A stretch of DNA of 64,000 nt from [Zimmermannella] alba NBRC 15616 (GTDB lineage: Bacteria; Actinomycetota; Actinomycetes; Actinomycetales; Microbacteriaceae). Position 1 is the first letter of the stretch; every line of letters starts with the position of its first letter. The DNA is taken from positions 62,001 through 126,000 of the forward strand of contig NZ_BCSO01000001.1 in NCBI RefSeq assembly GCF_001570905.1, written 5' to 3'. A program made the translations under genes and the position numbers. Shown in pieces: positions 34,690 to 45,835 of this stretch. The notes under the pieces were generated by a model, which saw only the letters and a program-made list of their open reading frames with translations, was not told the DNA's origin and ran no database searches.

Positions 34690-35849
34690 TCAGCGGAAGG
34701 CGCGTTCGAGGCGGGTGGCGGCTTCTTCGAGCACCTCGACGCGCTTGCAGAACGCGAAGCGCACGAGAGTCTCCGCACCTGACGCATCCGTGTAGAACGG
34801 GATCATCGGGATCGCCGCAACGCCGGCCTTCGCGGGCAGCTCACGGCAGAAGTCATACGAGTTGTCGTAGCCGAGCGGCGCGACATCCACCGACACGAAA
34901 TAGCCTGCATCCGCCGCGAGCACCTCAAAGCCCGCGTGCTCGAGCGCAGGCACGAGCACATCGCGCTGCCGCCAGAGACGGTCACGAATTGCGTGGAACT
35001 CCGAATCCGGCAGCTGCAGCCCCGCCGCAATCCCGTACTGGAACGGGTGACCGTTCGCGAAGGTGAGGAACTGCTTCACGGTCCCAACCGCCTCCACGAG
35101 GTGCTCAGGCCCCGAGAACCAGCCAATCTTCCAACCTGTCGTCGAAAAGGTCTTGCCGGATGACGAGATGGTGAGCGTGCGCTCAAACATGCCCGGCAGC
35201 GACGCGATCGGCGTGTGCTCGCGGCCATCAAAGGCCAGGTGCTCGTACACCTCATCCGTGATGACTGTGAGATCGTGCTCGATCGCCACTTGCGCGATGA
35301 TCCCAAGCTCAGGCACCGTCACGAGGTGCCCGGTCGGGTTGTGCGGCGTGTTCACGAGGATGAGCTTCGTGCGTTCAGTCACGAGCGAGCGCAGCTTCGC
35401 CTCATCCACGCGGAACTCCGGCGCCTCAAGACGCAGCGGCACGAGCACACCCTGCGCAAGCTCAATCGCAGCCGGATACACATCGAAGTAGGGCTCGAAG
35501 ACGATCACCTCATCGCCCGGTTCGCACAAGGCGAGGATGGATGCCGTCAGCGCCTCGGCGCAGCACCTGCCGAAGCCTGCACCTGCGTCGCCGGGTCGAG
35601 CGTGATGTCGTAGTGGTGCTGCTGGTGGTGGGCGATCGCCTCGCGTAGCTCCGGGATGCCGATGTCGGGCGCGTACTGGTTGTGCCCGTCGCGGATCGCC
35701 TCGATAGCTCGCTCGTGGACAATGGCGGGCGCCTGGTTATCGGGCGCTCCCTGGCCGAGGTTGATGGCGTCGTGCTCCTGCGCGAGCAGTGTCATCTCCG
35801 TGAAGATTGCCGTTCCGAACTTCGTCATTCGTTGAACTAGTTGCGCCAT
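34690..35849 (-). pseudogene. Frameshifted class I aminotransferase (DapC/YbdL-like)
   Basis: The 5' part (from ATG 35849) encodes FGTAIFTEMTLLAQEHDAIN and NLGQGAPDNQAP up to QVQASAGAA. Near 35550 the frame breaks, and the remaining enzyme continues in another frame from EALTASILALCEPGDEV through the PLP site SSSGKTFSTTGWKIGW to FAFCKRVEVLEEAA. Adding one base (or removing two) in the CGCCGAGG stretch restores a complete aminotransferase of about 385 aa. It is probably an N-succinyldiaminopimelate or methionine-type aminotransferase. A pseudogene or a sequencing error are both possible. Confidence 0.8.
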
Positions 35850-35934
35850 TTCAACACCCTGCCACAGCCACATCGGCTGATCCTGGGGCGAGCGCTGCAC
35901 CTTGCCGTGCGAACGAAACGACAACGGCGCCGGG

Positions 35935-36864
35935 CTAGATGCCGAGGAACTCGCGCAGCCTCGGCAGCTCGCGGTCGATCTGCGCGAGGCCCAGCTCGTG
36001 CGCGGCGCGAAGCTTTCGAACCTTGCGCTCGCCATTTGACACCGGCATCCGCTCCGGCACAAAGAGGTACGCCTTGCCCTCCTGTTCGAGCTCGAAGAGA
36101 AGCTCGCGGGTCGCGTTGTAGCGGCGCCAACGCTGCTCGAGCGCATCCGCAACCGCCGGGTGGCGACGGAAGTAGCGGCGATAGAACGCGGGGAACCGTT
36201 CCGGACGCTTCACATAGCCGCGCTCGCGCGTGAGGACGACGAAGAACTTCTCGTAGCCGGATGCTTCAGCAACGTCGATCGGGATGCCGCCGGAGGGCCC
36301 GAGCGCGCCGTCAACGTAGACGCGGCCATCCAGGTGCACGGGCGGCATGAGCACGGGCATCGTCGACGAAGCACGCACCCGCACCATGAGGTCGTTCATC
36401 TCATGGAAATCCTTCTGCGACCACCACACCTGCTCGCCCGAGTCCGCGTCGAAGGCACCAAAGCGGCGCTCGGCGGGATTCGTGCAGAACGTCTCCCAGT
36501 CGAAGGGGAGCGCCTGGTCGGGGAGGCCCGTTTCCTCGTAGATGTACTTCGCGTTGAACAGGCCATCGCCGCGCGCGAAGGTGCGCAGATTTCCAAGCTT
36601 CGGGTCGTTCGCAAACTCGACGAAGGAGCGGCGGGCACGTCCAGCCTGTTGCGCGAGGTAGTTCGCCGTGTTCGAGGAGCCGGCCGAAATGCCCGAGACG
36701 AAGGGGAAGCGGATGCCCTCCCGGATGAGACGCACAACAACGGCGCTCGTGAGGCTGGCGCGCATTCCGCCGCCCTCAAAGACGAGCGCAACACCGGGCA
36801 CATTTGGGGCAAGCTCTTCCGCGGTGCGCGGACGCGTGCGGTGCAGCTCCGGTGTGTCCTCCAC
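35935..36864 (-). CDS. Patatin-like phospholipase
   Basis: A 309-aa patatin-family protein distinct from the one at 14.7 kb. The oxyanion loop is FEGGGMR, the nucleophile elbow GISAGSSN (a variant of GxSxG) and the catalytic Asp lies in YVDGALG. The family usually has DGG/DGA, so DGA is acceptable. It resembles the YjjU group. GTG 36864 is chosen because AGGAG lies seven bases upstream; GTG 36870 is possible. It is divergent from the next gene with 43 bases between starts. Confidence 0.87.
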   Translation of the reverse strand: MEDTPELHRTRPRTAEELAPNVPGVALVFEGGGMRASLTSAVVVRLIREGIRFPFVSGISAGSSNTANYLAQQAGRARRSFVEFANDPKLGNLRTFARGDGLFNAKYIYEETGLPDQALPFDWETFCTNPAERRFGAFDADSGEQVWWSQKDFHEMNDLMVRVRASSTMPVLMPPVHLDGRVYVDGALGPSGGIPIDVAEASGYEKFFVVLTRERGYVKRPERFPAFYRRYFRRHPAVADALEQRWRRYNATRELLFELEQEGKAYLFVPERMPVSNGERKVRKLRAAHELGLAQIDRELPRLREFLGI

Positions 36865-36907
36865 GTGCACGCTCCTCGCTCGTCGGCCTCCGCGTACTCT
36901 TGAGGGT

Positions 36908-37423
36908 ATGACGAGCCGAGCCCAGCTGCCAGAATTGCTCGCCAGCGCGCGTGTCCGGCTCGACGACGCTGGAGTGCCGCTCGATCGGCATGCGCGGGTC
37001 GTTACACCGAAGCGAATCCTCGGCATCCCGCGGCGCGCTCGGCTCGAATTGGATGTCCCGGTGTGGCCGCTCGGTCAGCTCCTTCTTGGCGACGACGAGA
37101 GCCTCTTTGCGGCTGGCGACACGGTGACGCCACGTGAGGACCGCCCCATCGGTTACACCTCGGAACGCCAGCGAGCCCGGGATGAGCTGCGCACCATGGC
37201 GTCCCGTGCGGGCATCCCGATCGGGAGCGCCGTCCACATTGACCCGCAGCTGTTGCGGCGCCCGGGGGAGCCGTCGCTCACGGTTGCCGGGCCGCTTGTT
37301 GAGGACGGAGGCGTGCTCGCGGTGCGCTGGTCGACGATGCCGGGCGCCGCGCTGAGGTCACTTGCCGACTACCTCGAGGAGCGCATTGAACTCCTCATCC
37401 AGCAACGGGGGACGACACGTTGA
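36908..37423 (+). CDS. Hypothetical protein, 171 aa
   Basis: A soluble protein of unknown function, mixed alpha/beta, with a Pro/Arg-rich middle. I recognise no motif. TACTCT (36895-36900), seven bases before the ATG, points to a leaderless promoter. Its TGA overlaps the TTG start of the DUF488 gene, so it leads a three-gene operon with DUF488 and YchJ. Confidence 0.65.
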   Translation: MTSRAQLPELLASARVRLDDAGVPLDRHARVVTPKRILGIPRRARLELDVPVWPLGQLLLGDDESLFAAGDTVTPREDRPIGYTSERQRARDELRTMASRAGIPIGSAVHIDPQLLRRPGEPSLTVAGPLVEDGGVLAVRWSTMPGAALRSLADYLEERIELLIQQRGTTR

Positions 37424-37803
37424 CGACCATTCAGATGAAGCGGATTCGGGACGCAGCGGATGAGCGCGACGGCGCGCGCATCCTCGTGAACCGGCTCTGG
37501 CCCCGCGGCATCTCGAAGGAACGCGCGGCACTCACGATGTGGCTAAAGGAGATCACGCCAAGCACCGAGCTCCGGAAGGCTTACCACGGCGGTGAGCTTG
37601 ATGCGGATGCCTTTGCGGCCGCCTATCGTGGCGAACTCGAAGCTGATGATGAAGCGCGAGCAGAAGCCCGAGTGGAGCTTCGCCGCCTGCTCGCCGAGCA
37701 CGAGACGGTGACGCTGCTCTTTGACGCCGCGAACACCGAGTTCAACCACGCGACGGTGCTGCATGACTGGATCCTGGAAGGTGGTCTTGATGCGACTCGC
37801 TGA
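37420..37803 (+). CDS. DUF488 family protein (YeaO-like)
   Basis: A 127-aa protein with the diagnostic ARILVNRLWPRGISKERAAL and WLKEITPSTELRKAYH segments, ending in a strand with VTLLFDAANTEFNHA. DUF488 proteins are of unknown function. TTG 37420 overlaps the previous stop; an internal ATG at 37435 is an alternative. Second gene of a tightly packed operon. Confidence 0.88.
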   Translation: MTTIQMKRIRDAADERDGARILVNRLWPRGISKERAALTMWLKEITPSTELRKAYHGGELDADAFAAAYRGELEADDEARAEARVELRRLLAEHETVTLLFDAANTEFNHATVLHDWILEGGLDATR

Positions 37804-38176
37804 CGAGCCCTGCCCCTGTTCGAGTGGCCAGCGGTATGCCGAGTGCTGCATGCCCATCCATGAAGGGGAGGATGCGGTGACTGCGGAGGCGCTCATGCGC
37901 TCTCGGTACTCCGCCTTCGCGCTGCAGCTCGAGTCGCACCTCATGCGCAGCTGGCATCCGCGGACACGGCCGGAACCGCCGCTCATTTCGCCGGGCACAA
38001 CGTGGCAGCGGCTTGAGGTGCTCGACACGGTCGACGGTGGCGCCGACGACGAGGACGGCATTGTCGAGTTTCGGGCGCACGGGGTGCAGGACGGCGAGGT
38101 GTTCGTCATGCAGGAGCGTTCGCGCTTCGTGCGCCGTGCCCGCCGCTGGGTCTACCTCGACGGTGAGGTTCACTGA
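37790..38176 (+). CDS. ychJ: YchJ family protein with SEC-C zinc motif
   Basis: A 128-aa UPF0225/YchJ protein. The N-terminal PCPCSSGQRYAECCMP is a SEC-C-type metal-binding motif and the TAEALMRSRYSAFAL helix is the family hallmark. The RFVRRARRWVYLDGEV strand closes the NTF2-like fold. It overlaps the DUF488 gene by 14 bases. Function unknown. Its stop lies only five bases from the stop of the convergent antiporter. Confidence 0.9.
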   Translation: MRLADEPCPCSSGQRYAECCMPIHEGEDAVTAEALMRSRYSAFALQLESHLMRSWHPRTRPEPPLISPGTTWQRLEVLDTVDGGADDEDGIVEFRAHGVQDGEVFVMQERSRFVRRARRWVYLDGEVH

Positions 38177-38181
38177 GCCAG

Positions 38182-39888
38182 TCAGCTGTTGTCGGCGGGC
38201 TCGTCGGTGTCGTCGGTCATCCAGCCACGGCCCTGCGGCTGCGGGCCCGTGAGCGGGCCGTTGTCGCCGCGGGGTGCGTCTTTCGGCGTCGGGTCCTCGA
38301 GATGCTCAGCCTCACGCGTGGCATGAACCGCCCGATCGGCAAGCTCAATACCGGCACCCTCGTACAGGTGGAGGATGTCGACCGCGCCGCGCGCACGCAT
38401 CGCCTCAGCATCGTCATCCCGCTGCACGACGACCGCGATCCGGCCCGAGAACCCAGCCGTCTTCAAGTGGTCGTAGGCGTACTCGTTTGAGTGATGCTGC
38501 GGCATCGCAAGGAGCGCCATCTCCACGCAGTCTGCTGATTGTACTCGCTGCCAGAACTCGGCATCCGTGCCGTCGCCCTCGAGCACACGGTATCCGGCCG
38601 CCTTGAGTTCCTCGGCACGGGTGTGGTTGTTCTCCACACCCACTACCGACCACTGGTAGTCGTTCGCGAGCCGGTCGTAGGCGGCGCGGCCCACACGACC
38701 CATACCGAGCACGATGGCGTTCGCACGGCCCACATCCACGAGCCGGTCGCGCTTTGAAATCTTGTCGGGGTTCTGCTTCGGGGTACGTTCCACGATCCAG
38801 TCGACGAGCTTGAGGTCGGGCCGGTTCAGCATGGTGGCGAGCACGAAGCTCATCGCGACGGCGAGCGAGAGGATCGTGAGCCAGCGGCCGTCGAGGAAGC
38901 CTTCCTCAGCACCCACATGCGCGACGATGATCGCGAACTCGGAGAAGTTGCCGAGGAGGAGCCCGGCGAGCACAGCGGTGCGGTTGCGGAGTCGGTATGT
39001 GCGGAACACGAGCACGTACAGTGCGATCTGCGGGAGCGTGAGCGTGATGACGAGGAGCGCCGCGGTAATGAAGTCCTCGAGCGTCGGGAGGCCAGCGGCA
39101 CCGATCGAGACGAAGAAGGCGACGAGGAAGAGTTCCTTCACGCCGAAGAGCGACTTCGACATGGCGCTCGCCTTCGGGTGGGATGCGAGCAGCATGCCGA
39201 CGACGAGCGCGCCGAGGTCGCCCTTCAAGTGCACGGCGTCGAACGCCCAGTAGCCGGGGACGAGCGCCATCGCGACGCCCATGAGGACGACGAGCTCCGG
39301 GTAGGCGATCTTCGACATGATCTTTCGCGCGAGGATCGTCACCGGAACGACACCGATGAGCGCGAGCGCCCACGGGCTCGGCGGTTCGCCGTGCGCGAGG
39401 GTCATGAAGATCACGGCCGCGAGGTCCTGGATGACGAGAATACCGATCGCGGTCTGGCCGTAGAGGGTGCCGAGGTCGTTGCGTTCTTCAAGCACCTTGA
39501 TGCACACGACGGTACTCGAGAAGGAGAGCGCGAAGGCGACGACCGCGAAGACCTTCCAGTCGCCCGGGACGAGCATCGGAACGGCACACATGGCGAGCAC
39601 GGCAAGCACGCCCACGCCGACGAGTGTCGACGCTGCCATGTGTGAGAGCCCCGCGCTCCACACTTCCTTCCGCAGGAGCGTGCGGATGTCGAACTTCAAA
39701 CCGATCGTGAAGAGCATGAGCGTGACGCCGAGATCGGCGATCGCGTCGAGCCCCTCGAACGGCTGCACGCCGAGCGCAGCGAGCGCGAATCCTGCCCCGA
39801 GGAAGCCAATGAGTGGCGGCAGTTTCACTGCGAAGGCCAGCAAACCCCCAACGATCGTGACAGCGAGGTAGGGGATGAGGGTCTCCAC
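38182..39888 (-). CDS. CPA2-type cation/proton antiporter with RCK domain (KefB/YbaL-like)
   Basis: A 568-aa membrane protein with about 12 hydrophobic segments of the Na+/H+ exchanger (CPA2) fold. A cytoplasmic TrkA-N/RCK Rossmann domain follows (VLGMGRVGRAAYDRLANDY, ending in a GDGTDAEFW strand). It probably mediates nucleotide- or thiol-gated K+ efflux or K+/H+ exchange. GTG 39888 gives a start just before TM1; the open frame runs 25 codons further upstream without similarity. A Pro/Gly-rich charged tail ends the protein. Confidence 0.88.
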   Translation of the reverse strand: METLIPYLAVTIVGGLLAFAVKLPPLIGFLGAGFALAALGVQPFEGLDAIADLGVTLMLFTIGLKFDIRTLLRKEVWSAGLSHMAASTLVGVGVLAVLAMCAVPMLVPGDWKVFAVVAFALSFSSTVVCIKVLEERNDLGTLYGQTAIGILVIQDLAAVIFMTLAHGEPPSPWALALIGVVPVTILARKIMSKIAYPELVVLMGVAMALVPGYWAFDAVHLKGDLGALVVGMLLASHPKASAMSKSLFGVKELFLVAFFVSIGAAGLPTLEDFITAALLVITLTLPQIALYVLVFRTYRLRNRTAVLAGLLLGNFSEFAIIVAHVGAEEGFLDGRWLTILSLAVAMSFVLATMLNRPDLKLVDWIVERTPKQNPDKISKRDRLVDVGRANAIVLGMGRVGRAAYDRLANDYQWSVVGVENNHTRAEELKAAGYRVLEGDGTDAEFWQRVQSADCVEMALLAMPQHHSNEYAYDHLKTAGFSGRIAVVVQRDDDAEAMRARGAVDILHLYEGAGIELADRAVHATREAEHLEDPTPKDAPRGDNGPLTGPQPQGRGWMTDDTDEPADNS

Positions 39889-39954
39889 GGCGCGACAGGT
39901 CCTTCCACCGTCGCGCATGGGGCGGCAGGGGACACGCGACGACGACAGCAGTGT

Positions 39955-40020
39955 AGCGAGCATGCAGAACGGGCCGGTGCCGAAGCTGCCGACCCGTTGT
40001 GTGCTCGATGTGCTACTTCG
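39955..40020. repeat. 66-bp direct repeat (left copy) of the icd 3' end and terminator
   Basis: 63 of 66 positions match 41143-41208 in the same orientation. The copy holds the icd-type terminator hairpin (39968-39978 pairing with 39988-39998) and the last eight bases of icd, including a TAG stop codon. The two copies bound a 1.1 kb islet. Confidence 0.85.
39968..39998 (-). terminator. Terminator hairpin in the left repeat copy
   Basis: AACGGGCCGGT (39968-39978) pairs with GCCGACCCGTT (39988-39998) around a 9-base loop. It would end the transcript of the two minus-strand islet genes, which run towards it. Confidence 0.55.
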
Positions 40021-40066
40021 TCAGTCGGGTCCTGTGCATGAACATCGCGTGCGGTGATGTGGTCGC

Positions 40067-40276
40067 TCAATCGCGTTTGTCAGGGCGCCGGCGTTGATGA
40101 GCTGTCACGGCATACGCACTTCCGGCAACGAGCATGAAGATTCCGGCGATGATCAACGGCACTTGCCAGACTGTTGAAGCTGGCGTCAAGAGGCCGATCA
40201 GCGCGACTGCCAAGGTAGCTCCCGCACCAGCCGCAGTGAGCAGGGCCAATGTGACTTGCAACTGAGACTTCGCCAT
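40067..40276 (-). CDS. Small membrane protein, 69 aa, candidate immunity protein
   Basis: Two hydrophobic segments (LALLTAAGAGATLAVALIGLL and VPLIIAGIFMLVAGSAYAV) separated by a short Pro/Thr turn, with a basic C-terminus (HQRRRPDKRD). ATG 40276 follows AAAGGA. It lies 25 bases downstream of the secreted-protein gene in the same operon. Small two-helix membrane proteins next to a secreted hydrophobic peptide are typical of bacteriocin immunity genes; this role is inferred from context only. Confidence 0.6.
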   Translation of the reverse strand: MAKSQLQVTLALLTAAGAGATLAVALIGLLTPASTVWQVPLIIAGIFMLVAGSAYAVTAHQRRRPDKRD

Positions 40277-40301
40277 TGTTGTGGGTCCTTTGATTGCTGA
40301 T

Positions 40302-40937
40302 CTATTGGGCATCGCACCAAATGACGCCAGTCGGAGGAATCTGACGAATGATGGTTCCTGTGCCATTGGCAGCGCAGGCACCGAGCGCACCTGCCCCAAG
40401 GCTAAGGATGCCTGAAATGATTGCGCCGGCTACACCGTCAACGCCGGTTTCCGAGGCCACCACTCCCGCAAGGGCTGCTGCGCTCGCCCCTGTCGAGAGA
40501 GCTGCGATGACCTTCTGCGTGGCGCATGAATCCATGTAGAGGTTCGATTGTGCTCCTGTGTAATCGTTGGCATTCTTCCCGGCACATTGGGCGGCACTGT
40601 AGAGCTGAACAGTGGCAGCGGCCAGGGCGTCGACCTCGTCTTGAGAAATCTCGATGTTGAGTACCTGACCACCGCCAGCTGCGTAACCAGCTCCAAAGTC
40701 CGTGATGTCTTCCGTGGAGACACCGAGGTCGCGCGCCTTCTGCGCGTCAAACGACCTCAACTCGCCGTCCACTGCCGTGTTCAGCAGGTTGACTGTCTGT
40801 GTCGTGTCGTGGCCCGAGGCCCCGGAGTCTGCCCTGGCAGGGCTCGGGACCATCGTGATGAAGATCGCTGCGATCAATACCAGGATTGACACCAATCGAG
40901 CCTGAGCTGCTAGGCGTCGTGAACTGAAGTAGGCCAC
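40302..40937 (-). CDS. Secreted protein with hydrophobic Gly/Ala-rich C-terminal domain, bacteriocin-like candidate
   Basis: A 211-aa preprotein from GTG 40937 (GGGAAGG ribosome site). The N-terminus is a Sec signal peptide: basic SSRRLAAQAR, hydrophobic LVSILVLIAAIFI, cleavage probably after PARA. The mature part of about 173 residues has four Cys and a long membrane-active-looking region (ALSTGASAAALAGVVA, then GAIISGILSLGAGALGACAA) ending NGTGTI and GVIWCDAQ. I do not recognise a named family. Composition and partner suggest a secreted antibacterial protein. It is lower in GC than its flanks and lies within the direct-repeat-bounded islet. The longer open frame runs upstream through the repeat and is discarded. 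Confidence 0.6.
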   Translation of the reverse strand: MAYFSSRRLAAQARLVSILVLIAAIFITMVPSPARADSGASGHDTTQTVNLLNTAVDGELRSFDAQKARDLGVSTEDITDFGAGYAAGGGQVLNIEISQDEVDALAAATVQLYSAAQCAGKNANDYTGAQSNLYMDSCATQKVIAALSTGASAAALAGVVASETGVDGVAGAIISGILSLGAGALGACAANGTGTIIRQIPPTGVIWCDAQ

Positions 40938-41142
40938 TGCCTTCCCTTTGTCGTGCTGCGTGCAATGGTCTTCATCGACCTTGAACAACGATGCAACTGT
41001 TTCATGCGCTTGCTTGGGGGCAACAGGTCTGACAAAACGCTTAGAGCATTCCAAGGTCCCGCAAAAGGGGAAATCTGTCGCAGATCTGGGGCGCCTCATC
41101 TGTCGGTCCAAACGCGCCATGCAACATGACCACGCGATTGAC

Positions 41143-43663
<2,521 letters not shown>

Positions 43664-43688
43664 CTATTCGGAGGGAGGATGTCAGCAC

Positions 43689-45116
43689 ATGACGCTGAGA
43701 ACGCTGCGGGGCCCGCACGCGGGCGCGCTGCTCTTGCTCGCCCTCGTCGTTGCCTTCCTGATGCCTTGGGTGCACATCCCCGCAGCTCATGCGGCCGGTT
43801 CAAGCCTGCGCGTGACGGTCTTCGACGACCGAGTCGTAGACGGTGTGTTTTCTGGCAACACTTCGAACAAATCAGGCTCGCGGGATGGGAAGCGGAGCGA
43901 CGGCTTTGCCTACCTCCACGACGCATCCGGTGCCTGGATTGCGGGTTCTTCGGATGCTTCGGGTGACTACTACTTCCCGAACGTGGCAGCGGGTGCTGGC
44001 ACGCTGTACTTCGCGGTCGATGGGCCCGAGGTGAAAAGCGTCGTCCGGGATGCCGCAACTGGTGCCGTCCTCAACCAGCGCACGGACGTTTCATTCTCTG
44101 GTGGCACATACATTGACCCGGCTGGCCATCAGTCCCCGCACTCGCTTGACGCGGGTCCGCGGATGGCTGAAGCGAGCGTCTCGATCGGTGCCGGCGAGAC
44201 GAAGGGGGAGTTCGCGATCACCGGGATTCAGGCTGTTGCGACCGTGGGTCTGGAAGGAAACTCCCTGAAGCCTGTCTCCGGCCACGCTGATATCTCCTTC
44301 CTCTCGAACGGCGCCACGATTCCGGCGAGGGATGACGGCAGTGCGAAGTACCGCACGAATGCCGACGTCTTCTTCCCTGCCACGACGATGGGTATCACGG
44401 TGAAGCCGGTCAAGGGTTTCCATCTCGTGAATGTGACGGCTGAGACGACGAACGGTGAGATCAACCTCAAACGCGAGGGAAACACCTTCACTCTGCAGAT
44501 GGAAGACCTGCCCTTTTCCGTGGGGTTCGTGGAGTTCCGTGCCGTAGTGAGGGAGGGGGCATCGGCCTCGCCGACGGCTGCGAGCCATGCGCCGATGGCA
44601 GTGAGCGAGAGCGCCGCGCCCACCGAGTCCACGGTGCCAGCACCCGCTCCGGCTCCGGGCGCTGAGGTCCCGGCATGGCTGTGGCCAAGTGTGATCGGCG
44701 CTGTCGCGGTGCTCCTTATCGCAGCACTCTTCTGGATGTGGCTGCGAAACCGCACTCGGCGGCGCGAGGAAGCTGCCCGACACGCGGCACTGCCAGACAT
44801 CACCGCTTTTGCCACGCCTGAGCAGCGTGAGGTCCTGCAGCGGAAACGAGCAGCGGATGGGATATCGCCAGAGGACGCCGTGCTGCCACAGGGCGCAGCC
44901 CCTGCTGCGCCAGAGCGTCCGGGCCCAGAGCTGTCAGTAGCGCCCGCTTCGTCGGCCCCTGGACCGCGCGATCATCGACCTCGCGCTCCGTGGAAGCAAT
45001 CGAGCAGCTCCTCCTCCCAGCCGTCCCCACCCTCCAAGGCGTCGCCGGACGGAGCGCACGATTCGGCACCCGCGACGGGCACCCTTCCGGTGGTTCGTCG
45101 AAGCGAGCAGGACTGA
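43689..45116 (+). CDS. Secreted surface protein with C-terminal membrane anchor
   Basis: A 475-aa protein. The signal peptide is LLLLALVVAFLMPW ending AAHA. Extracellular beta-rich repeats follow (LRVTVFDDRVVDGVFSG, then a DASGDYYFPNVAAGAGTLYF segment typical of a Cna B-type or SdrD-like fold). After an Ala/Pro-rich linker come one transmembrane helix (VIGAVAVLLIAALFWMWL), a basic stop-transfer (RNRTRRREE) and a 110-residue disordered cytoplasmic tail rich in Pro, Ser and Ala. No LPXTG motif is present. It is probably a cell-surface adhesin-like or sensor protein. A GGAGGGAGG stretch lies 10-18 bases upstream of the ATG. Confidence 0.7.
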   Translation: MTLRTLRGPHAGALLLLALVVAFLMPWVHIPAAHAAGSSLRVTVFDDRVVDGVFSGNTSNKSGSRDGKRSDGFAYLHDASGAWIAGSSDASGDYYFPNVAAGAGTLYFAVDGPEVKSVVRDAATGAVLNQRTDVSFSGGTYIDPAGHQSPHSLDAGPRMAEASVSIGAGETKGEFAITGIQAVATVGLEGNSLKPVSGHADISFLSNGATIPARDDGSAKYRTNADVFFPATTMGITVKPVKGFHLVNVTAETTNGEINLKREGNTFTLQMEDLPFSVGFVEFRAVVREGASASPTAASHAPMAVSESAAPTESTVPAPAPAPGAEVPAWLWPSVIGAVAVLLIAALFWMWLRNRTRRREEAARHAALPDITAFATPEQREVLQRKRAADGISPEDAVLPQGAAPAAPERPGPELSVAPASSAPGPRDHRPRAPWKQSSSSSSQPSPPSKASPDGAHDSAPATGTLPVVRRSEQD

Positions 45117-45228
45117 GCGCGCAGAGAACTGCACCTTTCCTGACGCGGCGCACGAGCAGCATCGAGCGAGGTTGTGGGGCCTCAACAGACCTTGGCGGAT
45201 GCCCTGACCGGCCTCATATGATCTCGGC

Positions 45229-45666
45229 ATGGCAGCTGAAATCCTTCCGAGCGAAGGCTCGATCGATCGTCGGACCGTTCTTCGAGGCGCCGCCATTGGC
45301 GGTGGCGTCGTCGCCCTGGGAGGCATGCTCACGGCGTGCGGCTCGCAGGGAAGCGCAGGCGCTGGTGGCGCCGTTCCCACGGGCAAAGTGGCACTCAGCA
45401 AGGTGCCCGTCGGTGGTGGCATCGTGCTGCCTGCCCAGAACGTCGCGATCACGCAGCCGACGGCGGGTGAATACAAGGTGTTCGATGGCAACTGCACGCA
45501 CCAGAACTGCCCGGTGTCCGAGGTGACCAACGACGGCATCAAGTGTCCCTGCCACTCGGGCTACTATGACCCGTCCACGGGTGCTGCCATCGCTGGTCCG
45601 CCCAAGGACCCGCTCAAGGAAGTTCCGTTCCACATTGAGGGCGACGAGCTCGTCTTTGGTTCGTAG
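45229..45666 (+). CDS. Rieske [2Fe-2S] lipoprotein
   Basis: A 145-aa Rieske protein. Cluster ligands are in CTHQNCPV and CPCHSG. The N-terminus has a twin-arginine motif (DRRTVLRG) followed by a lipobox ending LTAC, so it is exported folded and lipid-anchored. Stand-alone actinobacterial proteins of this sort have an unknown electron-transfer partner. TATGAT (45217-45222), six bases before the ATG, is an almost ideal -10 box for a leaderless transcript. Confidence 0.93.
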   Translation: MAAEILPSEGSIDRRTVLRGAAIGGGVVALGGMLTACGSQGSAGAGGAVPTGKVALSKVPVGGGIVLPAQNVAITQPTAGEYKVFDGNCTHQNCPVSEVTNDGIKCPCHSGYYDPSTGAAIAGPPKDPLKEVPFHIEGDELVFGS

Positions 45667-45689
45667 CGTGTAGGGGAGGGCGCCGCGTA

Positions 45690-45775
45690 GCGGGCGGTGC
45701 TCTCGATGCACGCACTTCGTGCGCACTCGAGCACCTCGGGTTTCGTGTGGGCGTACTCGAGCACCGCGGGTGGTC
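45690..45775. repeat. Intergenic repeat with CTCGATGCAC / CTCGAGCACC core
   Basis: GGTGCTCTCGATGCACGCAC pairs imperfectly with the following GTGCGCACTCGAGCACC, and a related GTACTCGAGCACCGCGGG follows. It belongs to the dispersed repeats of this window. Confidence 0.5.
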
Positions 45776-45835
45776 ATCAGCGCGCTCTCACGAGAAGCCC
45801 CGATTGTGTTCACCGGGCGTGCCTACACTGACGAC

